64,000 nucleotides of DNA from Chryseobacterium sp. C-71 (GTDB lineage: Bacteria > Bacteroidota > Bacteroidia > Flavobacteriales > Weeksellaceae). The notes beneath the pieces were generated by a model. It was not told the DNA's origin and did no database searches. It saw only the letters and a program-made list of their open reading frames with translations. The stretch covers positions 3,472,001-3,536,000 of the forward strand of contig NZ_CP087131.1 of the NCBI RefSeq assembly GCF_020911865.1. The letters run 5' to 3'. Below, in pieces: positions 9,560 to 18,058 of the stretch (within the stretch, counting starts at the first letter, position 1; every line of letters begins with the position of its first letter). Position numbers and translations under genes: made by a program.

Positions 9560-9609
9560 TACAAAAAAATTTTGTCTAAAATACGGATTTAATTTTCTTA
9601 GAAAAAAGA

Positions 9610-9641
9610 AAACCCTTCCGAATTTTTATTCTGAAGGGTTT
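9610..9641 (-). terminator. Terminator of the Crp/Fnr gene
   Basis: AAACCCTTC (9610-9618) pairs with GAAGGGTTT (9633-9641), and a partly paired inner loop extends the stem. On the minus strand it is followed by a TTTTCTTTTTT run. It lies 122 bases after the stop of the leftward Crp gene and just upstream of the S46 gene. The rest of 9560-9763 shows nothing else I can name. Confidence 0.7.
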
Positions 9642-9763
9642 GGGAATTTATATCTTCTAGATTGAAAAATCTATCTTAATTGGACAAATAAAGTTTCATC
9701 ATTTGTGTCTCTTAAGTAGCAGCAAAACTAAGTGTTTAATAAGTCTAATGAAATGAACCTATG

Positions 9764-10345
9764 TTAAGAAATGTGCCTTCTGATACGACTTAGCGCCTGC
9801 GGGGTAATTCCCAGATATGAGGCAATATATTTCAAAGGAATCTGAAGGATGTATTCCGGATAAGACTTTAGCAAATTCAAATATCTTTCTTCTGCATTAT
9901 GCGATACCAATGAAATCTCCCGCTGTGCTTTTTTTAAATAAAGCTGTTCTGCGGAAATTCTGCCTATATAATTGCCCACCTTGGTGTTTTCGTATAAATC
10001 ATGCACATCCAGATAATGAATTCTGTACACAGTAGTATCTTGTAATGCCTGAACATTGTATTCGCAAGGATTTCTGGTAATGAAAGAATCATATGCACTG
10101 TAAAACATATTTTTAGCAATAAACGAAAAAGTAATCTCTTTCGGTGGCTCTGTAGGATGGGTTTTGTGCATGAAAAAACGCACAATCCCTTCAACAATAA
10201 AATAAAGGTAATTTTCTGTTTCTCCTGAGTTTAATATGATTGTTTTTTTAGGAATTTCGATTTTCTCAAATTTGACCGTCTGACGCTTCGCCTCTTCCAA
10301 AGAAATTCCTAATCGGGTAACGTAAAAATGCAATAAATTTTCCAT
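9764..10345 (-). CDS. Crp/Fnr family transcriptional regulator
   Basis: A protein of 193 residues. Residues about 20-120 form a cyclic-nucleotide-binding type beta-barrel (KKTIILNSGETENYLYFIVEGIVRFF), and the C-terminus IPLKYIASYLGITPQALSRIRR is the winged-helix recognition segment. The effector-site arginine and Cys clusters of true Crp or Fnr are not evident, so the ligand is unknown. Flavobacteria carry many such single-gene Crp-like regulators. A second one, with the closely similar tail IPLQYLATYLGITQRHLSRLR, is at 48620-49186. Confidence 0.85.
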   Translation of the reverse strand: MENLLHFYVTRLGISLEEAKRQTVKFEKIEIPKKTIILNSGETENYLYFIVEGIVRFFMHKTHPTEPPKEITFSFIAKNMFYSAYDSFITRNPCEYNVQALQDTTVYRIHYLDVHDLYENTKVGNYIGRISAEQLYLKKAQREISLVSHNAEERYLNLLKSYPEYILQIPLKYIASYLGITPQALSRIRRHIS

Positions 10346-10470
10346 AAAATATGGATGCGAAATTAGTGAATTATGTCTGATTTCCAGCCTTTTTTCGGTG
10401 TTTTTAAATCTAAAATCTTTGAATTAGATGATGATTCCCGTAAAATTGTGAAAAAAACTTCTTTAATTTC

Positions 10471-11115
10471 TCAAAATTCATACGCATTTACTTTTTCGTC
10501 ATGTCGAAGTTGCTGAATAAATAGATCATGATTGGTATGTTTTCCTGTCAACATCCATGTTGTCGTAATGTTTTCCTGATTGAATTTTTGTCTGACAACG
10601 AAAAATTTCAAGTGATAATTTTTAAATATATTTTCAAAATAAGCAACATCTTCAAAATTTCTTACGACAATTTTATACTCACGAATTTTGTGATTGTTAT
10701 CAATGAAATTCTGCAAGTAACTGAGCGAACTTAAAATCAAAAGCACCAGAACTGTTCCGGTTAAGGACAGATAAACATATCCTGAGCCAACTGCCATTCC
10801 GATGGATGCCGTTGCCCAAATGGTGGTTGCCGTAGTGATTCCGTCGATTTTATTATCTCCTTTAAAAATAACTCCCGCACCCAAAAAACCAATTCCTGTA
10901 ATAATATTTGCAGCGAGACGATCAGGATCATTCACCCCGATTTTTATAGAAAGAATGGTGAAAAGACAAGACCCGAAACACACGAGAATGAAGGTTCGCA
11001 GACCTGCAGATTTATTGCGGTATTCTCTTTCGGCCCCGATAAAAAGCCCAAGAATCACCGAAATAAAAATCAATACCAGCTCGTTTTGTATCGAATGATC
11101 TTTTAGAAAATCCAT
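10471..11115 (-). CDS. MgtC/SapB family membrane protein
   Basis: A protein of 214 residues. The N-terminal 135 residues hold about four or five membrane helices with the MgtC hallmarks GLFIGAEREYRNKSAGLRTF and NIITGIGFLGAGVIFKG, then ATTATTIWATASIGMAVGSG. The C-terminal 75 residues form a small cytosolic ACT-like domain (REYKIVVRNFEDVAYFENIF). MgtC proteins are linked to survival in low magnesium and to control of the F-type ATPase, but they are not proven transporters. Stands alone; neighbours give no further clue. Confidence 0.87.
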   Translation of the reverse strand: MDFLKDHSIQNELVLIFISVILGLFIGAEREYRNKSAGLRTFILVCFGSCLFTILSIKIGVNDPDRLAANIITGIGFLGAGVIFKGDNKIDGITTATTIWATASIGMAVGSGYVYLSLTGTVLVLLILSSLSYLQNFIDNNHKIREYKIVVRNFEDVAYFENIFKNYHLKFFVVRQKFNQENITTTWMLTGKHTNHDLFIQQLRHDEKVNAYEF

Positions 11116-11218
11116 TTTTTGATTTTGTTTAAAATAAAATTACGATAATTATTGATTAGATAAATTTAAAATAATAATCTTTGTTAGAAACAATATTCGT
11201 TTGAATTGAATGTAAAGA

Positions 11219-11980
11219 TTAAATCCATCTCAACTTTGCCGCCATCATACAAGCTTCAGCCATATTTCCGACACGCAGTTTCTCCAGAATATTCTGTCGG
11301 TGACGGTTGACGGTATTGATGCTGATGAAAAGTAATTCAGCAATTTCTTTGCTTCTTTTTCCATCCTGAATCATTTTCAAAATTTCCTTTTCACGAACTG
11401 ATAAAAATGATGAATTTCCTGCCTCCGTCTGATGAATGACTGAACTGTTTGCCGTATTGATGATCATCCCGTGATGAAGAGAAGAATTCAGAAAATCAAA
11501 ATGATAGAGGCAAAGCGCCAGTTCTACATTTTTATCATTGGCATTTGTGAAGTAGAACATTTTGTGCAAAAGTGCTTTCTGAGTTGGATTATCGGCAAGT
11601 CTCAATCTGCTCACCACACAATAATCTTTGTGCTGTTCAAAAGGAATGGTTTTAATGAACTGAAAAAACTGAAGTTCAAGCAAATGCTTTTGTAAAACAT
11701 CTTCAGAATTTAATTTTGCGAAAAGTTCTTCTTCCCAGATACTTTCAATTTCCTGAGTATTTTGCTCTTGAAAAATATTCAATTCATCTGCCAATTTTCC
11801 TGAGTAAACATAACTTTTATTTTTTTGAAGGTCGCTCAAAACTGCAATTCCGTTTTCTAAATCCACAAAATTTTGGGCAATTTCCTTAGATTTATTAAGC
11901 TGTAGGTTTTCGCTTTCGAAAGTGGAAGCGAATTCTTGTTGCAGAAGTTTTTCGTTGAGGTCGGATTGGATTGGTTTCAT
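11219..11980 (-). CDS. LuxR-type HTH transcriptional regulator
   Basis: A protein of 253 residues. The C-terminal 60 residues are a GerE/LuxR helix-turn-helix (LSVREKEILKMIQDGKRSKE, then IAELLFISINTVNRHRQNIL). The N-terminal 180 residues are mixed helix and sheet without a recognisable receiver Asp signature. They resemble the PAS-like sensor part of Flavobacterial LuxR regulators, so the input signal is unknown. It is divergent from the sugar acetyltransferase gene, with only 76 bases between start codons, and may regulate it. Confidence 0.82.
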   Translation of the reverse strand: MKPIQSDLNEKLLQQEFASTFESENLQLNKSKEIAQNFVDLENGIAVLSDLQKNKSYVYSGKLADELNIFQEQNTQEIESIWEEELFAKLNSEDVLQKHLLELQFFQFIKTIPFEQHKDYCVVSRLRLADNPTQKALLHKMFYFTNANDKNVELALCLYHFDFLNSSLHHGMIINTANSSVIHQTEAGNSSFLSVREKEILKMIQDGKRSKEIAELLFISINTVNRHRQNILEKLRVGNMAEACMMAAKLRWI

Positions 11981-12002
11981 TAAGAATGGTTATAAATCAG
12001 TA

Positions 12003-12033
12003 TTGATTTCTGAGCTTTATGCTTGTAAATTTG
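12003..12033 (+). promoter_or_regulatory. Promoter of the sugar O-acetyltransferase gene
   Basis: TTG (12003-12005), a 20-base spacer, then TAAATTTG (12026-12033). This is a full match to the Bacteroidota TTG-N19/20-TAnnTTTG promoter, 23 bases before the ATG at 12057. Confidence 0.6.
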
Positions 12034-12056
12034 CCCATTATCAACGTAAAAATACA

Positions 12057-12617
12057 ATGAATAATTTGAACGAAAAAAAAAAAATGCTGAGTGGAGAAAT
12101 TTACGATGCCACCGATGACCTTTTGATACAAGAAAGAAATCTTTGCAAAGATCTCTGTTTTGAGTACAATCACCTTCAGCCTTCAAAAATTGAGGATAGA
12201 AAATCTTTAATTAAAAAACTCTTCGGAAAAACGACAGAAAATTTCCATATCGAACAACCTTTTTATTGTGACTACGGTTATAATATTGAGATTGGCGAAA
12301 ATTTTTACACCAACGTGAATGTTGTCATTCTAGATTGTGCAAAAGTGACTTTCGGAGACAACGTTTTTATCGCTCCCAACTGCGGATTTTACACAGCTGG
12401 TCATCCTTTTGATGTCGAGCAACGCAATAAGGCTTTGGAATATGCTTACCCAATTACTGTCGGAAATAATGTCTGGATTGGTGCAGGTTGCAGCATCCTT
12501 CCCGGAGTTACGATTGGTGATAATACTGTTATCGGAGCAGGAAGTGTAGTCACAAAAGATATTCCTTCCAATGTTTTGGCTGTGGGAAATCCATGTAAGG
12601 TAATCAGAGAAATTTAG
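12057..12617 (+). CDS. Sugar O-acetyltransferase (maltose/galactoside acetyltransferase type)
   Basis: A protein of 186 residues of the hexapeptide-repeat (left-handed beta-helix) acetyltransferase family. The N-terminal Maac cap reads KKKMLSGEIYDATDDLLIQE. The helix follows from about residue 65 (IEIGENFYTNVNVVILDCA), with the catalytic His in TAGHPFD (His116) and the end motif GAGSVVTKDIPSNVLAVGNP. It transfers acetyl from acetyl-CoA to a sugar hydroxyl. The ATG at 12057 is chosen because it follows a clear promoter and gives the standard family N-terminus; an in-frame extension upstream is non-homologous. A run of twelve A bases lies inside codons 6-10. Confidence 0.88.
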   Translation: MNNLNEKKKMLSGEIYDATDDLLIQERNLCKDLCFEYNHLQPSKIEDRKSLIKKLFGKTTENFHIEQPFYCDYGYNIEIGENFYTNVNVVILDCAKVTFGDNVFIAPNCGFYTAGHPFDVEQRNKALEYAYPITVGNNVWIGAGCSILPGVTIGDNTVIGAGSVVTKDIPSNVLAVGNPCKVIREI

Positions 12618-12636
12618 AATATTTTAATTTTTAAAA

Positions 12637-12699
12637 TTCTCGCAGATTGTCCAGATTTAGCAGATAAAAAATCTGCGCCATCAGCTTAATCTGCGAGAA
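12637..12699. repeat. Intergenic inverted repeat
   Basis: TTCTCGCAGATT (12637-12648) is repeated in perfect inversion as AATCTGCGAGAA (12688-12699), with a second smaller GCAGAT...ATCTGC pair inside. It fills most of the gap between the acetyltransferase and DUF1349 genes. It may act as a terminator or be a mobile repeat. Confidence 0.7.
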
Positions 12700-12714
12700 C
12701 AACATCATTTAGAA

Positions 12715-13368
12715 ATGAAAAAAATAATACTATCATTAATCATAGCATTAAATTTATTTCAAGGTTTAAAAGCGCAGTCTTTAGAAAAAATGACTTGGTT
12801 CAACGAACCTCAGCAATGGGAAATCAAAGAAAAAAAACTCATCATGAATGTCACACCACAAAGTGATTACTGGCGAATTTCGCATTACGGTTTTACAGTA
12901 GATGATGCCCCATTTTATTACTCAACTTACGGCGGAGAATTCGAAACCAAAGTAAAAATCACCGGAGATTACAAAGCCCGTTTCGACCAGATGGGATTAA
13001 TGTTGAGAATCGACGAACAAAATTACATCAAAGCCGGAGTGGAATTCGTAGACGGAAAATTCAATCTAAGCACTGTCGTTACCCATAAAACAAGTGATTG
13101 GAGTGTCATCGTTCTCGAAAAAACACCACCATTTGTCTGGATAAAAGCAGTTCGTAGATTGGATGCAGTTGAGATTTTTTATTCATTTGATAACAAAGAT
13201 TACGTGATGATGAGAAATTCTTATCTGCAAGATAATACTCCCGTTAAAGTGGGTTTCATGGCGGCAAGTCCTGATGGAAATGGTTTTAAAGCAACTTTTG
13301 AAAACTTTTCGGTAAAGCATCTTCCGGATCAGCGTCGTCTGGAATGGCTGAAAAAAAATCAGAATTAA
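12715..13368 (+). CDS. DUF1349 domain protein (concanavalin A-like fold)
   Basis: A protein of 217 residues with a signal peptide (about 1-20, ending GLKAQ). The rest is one DUF1349 domain: WFNEPQQWEIKEKKLIMNVT near the start, then GGEFETKVKITGDYKARFDQMGLMLRIDEQNYIKAGVEFVDG, and the end block VKVGFMAASPDGNGFKATFENFSV. This beta-sandwich domain resembles regulation-of-enolase-1 proteins and binds or surrounds carbohydrates in some relatives. It is exported, so probably periplasmic. Its activity is unknown. Confidence 0.85.
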   Translation: MKKIILSLIIALNLFQGLKAQSLEKMTWFNEPQQWEIKEKKLIMNVTPQSDYWRISHYGFTVDDAPFYYSTYGGEFETKVKITGDYKARFDQMGLMLRIDEQNYIKAGVEFVDGKFNLSTVVTHKTSDWSVIVLEKTPPFVWIKAVRRLDAVEIFYSFDNKDYVMMRNSYLQDNTPVKVGFMAASPDGNGFKATFENFSVKHLPDQRRLEWLKKNQN

Positions 13369-13401
13369 TTATAAAATTTTCTCCCGAATTTTATGAAATA
13401 C

Positions 13402-13435
13402 AAAATAAGACTGCCATTTTTGACGGTCTTATTTT
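13402..13435. terminator. Bidirectional terminator
   Basis: A 15-bp stem (13402-13416 with 13421-13435), with one wobble pair and one mismatch, and a TTTT loop. T runs lie on both strands. It separates the DUF1349 gene from the convergent leucine-rich protein gene. Confidence 0.85.
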
Positions 13436-13441
13436 ATTAGA

Positions 13442-14686
13442 TTAATTCTTGATAAATTTCTCAGTTATAAATCGATTTTTTTTGTAAATTTTAATGATGT
13501 ATTTTCCTTTTGAAAGTTCGGAAACATTAATTGAAGAACCATTTATATTTTGAGATTTTAAAATTCGTCCCGCAACATCATAAATTTCAACTTTTACTAT
13601 TTTCTCTTTAGACTTAAAATACAAAATGTCTTTGACGGGATTTGGATAGAAAGATATTTGTTCAGATTTATCTGATGTTTCTGCAATAGATAACAGAGTT
13701 ACAGGGCAAGATGAATCCACTGTTGCAGAAGTGTATCCTTGTTGATTTATATTTGAAGTAGCAATAGGAATATCTTCAGCGTCGCAGCAAAGATATTGAA
13801 ATGGCACATTGTCGAAAATCTGGAAAGTGGAAGGGAAATTTTGTCCACCATTTTTAATCTTGATGCTTTGTAACAGATTATCTGACAGGTACACCGTGTG
13901 AAGGAGTGGGTTTGCATTAAGATCCGCAGTTGCCAGGAAATTACCTACTGCACTTAGACTTTGCAGATTACTGAAATTACTAAGATCCAAAACTGTTAGC
14001 TCATTATTATTGAGAACCAGATTTTGTAATAGAGGAAGCGTGCTTAGCTGGAGCATACTAAGACTGTTATTTCCAAGATCAATACCCGTTGTTGCTGAGC
14101 AGTTCTGTATAGTGAGATTTGTAAGGGCATAATTACTTGTACAGTTAATAGCTGCTAAAACAGGGAAATTTGAAATTGTAAGATTATTCAGACTATTGTT
14201 TGTATTGATGGTGAGCTGTGACAATGCAGGTAGATTTTGCAGCGTGAGTGTTGTTAGATTAGAGCAGTATCCGATTTTAAAATTCTGCAGATTGCTGAAA
14301 TTAGAGATATTAAGTGTAGATAAAGCGTTAAAACTGGACATGTCAAGAACTTGAAGATTGTTGAGACCGTTCAGATTTATTGTTGTTGCAGCAATAGATC
14401 CCATTTTCAGATTTGTAAGATTGCTGAAACTCGTAATTCCAGTAATATTCGAAATGGTTGAAGAATAAAATTCTAAACGGTAAACATTTAGTGCTTCAGA
14501 AACTTCTATTTCACTATTAGAATTGGCATCTAATACTATATTTTGACCAGCGCTATTTTTTGCAACACCATTCGATGTATTGGCAGAAAGTAGTTTTGCC
14601 TTAAAATTCGCATCGGGAATATTTATTATTTGTGCCTGAAGCAGAGAAAGTGCAAATAATAAAAATAGGAAATAGATTTTTTTCAT
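13442..14686 (-). CDS. Leucine-rich repeat surface protein with T9SS type A sorting tail
   Basis: A protein of 414 residues with a signal peptide (ends LQAQ, about residue 19). The opening INIPDANFKAKLL is typical of Flavobacterial leucine-rich surface proteins. Residues about 65-300 hold short leucine-rich repeats of roughly 21-23 residues (NLQNFKIGYCSNLTTLTLQN and similar). The last 80 residues are a type A sorting domain: YPNPVKD, VEIYDVAGRILKS and a KGKYIIKIY...KFIKN end. That tail routes the protein through the type IX secretion system to the cell surface. Likely an adhesin or binding protein; no catalytic motif is seen. Confidence 0.87.
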   Translation of the reverse strand: MKKIYFLFLLFALSLLQAQIINIPDANFKAKLLSANTSNGVAKNSAGQNIVLDANSNSEIEVSEALNVYRLEFYSSTISNITGITSFSNLTNLKMGSIAATTINLNGLNNLQVLDMSSFNALSTLNISNFSNLQNFKIGYCSNLTTLTLQNLPALSQLTINTNNSLNNLTISNFPVLAAINCTSNYALTNLTIQNCSATTGIDLGNNSLSMLQLSTLPLLQNLVLNNNELTVLDLSNFSNLQSLSAVGNFLATADLNANPLLHTVYLSDNLLQSIKIKNGGQNFPSTFQIFDNVPFQYLCCDAEDIPIATSNINQQGYTSATVDSSCPVTLLSIAETSDKSEQISFYPNPVKDILYFKSKEKIVKVEIYDVAGRILKSQNINGSSINVSELSKGKYIIKIYKKNRFITEKFIKN

Positions 14687-14787
14687 ATAAATTATTAGGT
14701 TTAAATTCTTTTTAGAGTGAAAAACAAAAATATACCATTAAGACTGAATCTCAATGGTACAATATGTTAAATTATTAAGAAAGATAT

Positions 14788-16887
<2,100 letters not shown>

Positions 16888-16918
16888 CTAGGTTTCAAAA
16901 TCTCTTTCTAAATTTGCA

Positions 16919-16926
16919 TCCTGTTT
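16919..16926 (+). promoter_or_regulatory. -7 promoter element for the glycerophosphodiesterase gene
   Basis: TAAATTTG is an exact -7 match. It lies 64 bases before the ATG, leaving room for a 5' leader of about 55-60 bases. No -33 TTG at the usual distance. Confidence 0.4.
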
Positions 16927-16990
16927 CAGATTGATTCAGTCAGTAAAATGTATTTACTGAATTTTTTTTAATGAGGAAGATTATTTAATT

Positions 16991-17737
16991 ATGAAAAATT
17001 TTATCTTAGGGTTAGCAGTTTTAAGTACAGCAATGATGAGCGCACAAACCCAGATTATCGCACACAGAGGATATTGGCAGACTAATCCTCCCACGACAGA
17101 AAATTCAATTAAAGCGTTAGAAAATGCACAGAATCTAAAGATTTACGGAGCCGAATTTGACGTGAGAATGACCAAAGACGGCGTTTTGGTCGTAAACCAC
17201 GATGAGCATCACGGTAAAATGGAAATTTCAGAAACAGATTTCAAAGAATTGAAAAAACTGAAACTATCGAACGGTGAAAATTTCCCTCTATTAAAAGATT
17301 ATTTGAAAGCAGGAAAAAAAGATAAATCTTTAAAGCTGATTGTAGAGATCAAACCGGATAAAACCAAAGAAAAAGAAGATGAGTTGACGGCAAAAACCAT
17401 CAAATTGGTAAAAGAGTTAAAACTTGAATCTCAAAGCGAATTTATTTCTTTCAGCTTAAATATCTGTAAAGAGATTAAAAAATTAGAGCCAACATTCAAA
17501 GTTCAGTATTTGAAAGGTGAATTGTCTCCACAGCAAATCAAAGACGAAGGTTTAGACGGAATTGATTATCATTACAGCATTTTCCAGAAAAACCCGACAT
17601 GGATTGCTGATGCTAAAGCTTTAGGATTGATTACAAATGCTTGGACGGTAAATGATGTTGCCGTGTACGACGACTTAAAAAAGCAGGGAATCGGTTTTGT
17701 TACAACCAATATTCCTGATCAGCTGAAGAATAAATAA
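16991..17737 (+). CDS. Secreted glycerophosphodiester phosphodiesterase
   Basis: A protein of 248 residues with a signal peptide (about 1-18, ending MMSAQ). It is a GDPD-family TIM barrel: IAHRG (His25, Arg26), then EFDVRMTKDG (Glu55, Asp57) and NHDEHHG (His70), the metal and catalytic residues of the family. It hydrolyses glycerophosphodiesters (deacylated phospholipids, or possibly teichoic-acid-type polymers) to glycerol 3-phosphate plus an alcohol. The signal peptide places it in the periplasm or outside the cell. It stands just upstream of a SusC/SusD pair and a phosphoesterase, though a terminator separates it from susC. Confidence 0.92.
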   Translation: MKNFILGLAVLSTAMMSAQTQIIAHRGYWQTNPPTTENSIKALENAQNLKIYGAEFDVRMTKDGVLVVNHDEHHGKMEISETDFKELKKLKLSNGENFPLLKDYLKAGKKDKSLKLIVEIKPDKTKEKEDELTAKTIKLVKELKLESQSEFISFSLNICKEIKKLEPTFKVQYLKGELSPQQIKDEGLDGIDYHYSIFQKNPTWIADAKALGLITNAWTVNDVAVYDDLKKQGIGFVTTNIPDQLKNK

Positions 17738-17772
17738 GCGGTCATTTTTACTTAGATTTATAGATATTATTC

Positions 17773-17802
17773 AACCTGTCTCTTTTGTGAGGCAGGTTTT
17801 TT
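17773..17802 (+). terminator. Terminator after the glycerophosphodiesterase gene
   Basis: AACCTGTCTC (17773-17782) pairs with GAGGCAGGTT (17789-17798), with one G-U pair, and a T run follows. The rest of 17803-18058 is AT-rich leader and promoter for susC. Confidence 0.82.
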
Positions 17803-18033
17803 ATTGTACAATACTCTGATTTAAAGATGTAAAGGGTGAAAAATTATTTTCTCGAAAAAAGACAATAAAGGTATGCGGAAATAATTCAATTTTTATATTA
17901 AAAATAATTCATTCTTTTAAACCGCTGTCAGTTAAAAGTTTATGCATTTGTGTTAATCATAAATTAATATGGCGTTTAAGAATTCTTTAAAATATGTTAA
18001 AACCTTATTAAACTTATGCTCGTCATAGCTTTC

Positions 18034-18041
18034 TAATTTTG
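18034..18041 (+). promoter_or_regulatory. -7 promoter element for the susCD and phosphoesterase operon
   Basis: TAATTTTG matches TAnnTTTG exactly and lies 17 bases before the SusC ATG. No obvious -33 TTG is present, which may mean an alternative sigma factor or an activator. Confidence 0.45.
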
Positions 18042-18058
18042 CGCAAACAAAAAAGTGT

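Noticed and set aside
8586..9592. ORFs on the plus strand within the S46 gene
   Set aside because: They are shadow frames of the real minus-strand gene with no RBS and no meaningful composition. The same applies to the other small opposite-strand frames, for example inside susC and ligA.
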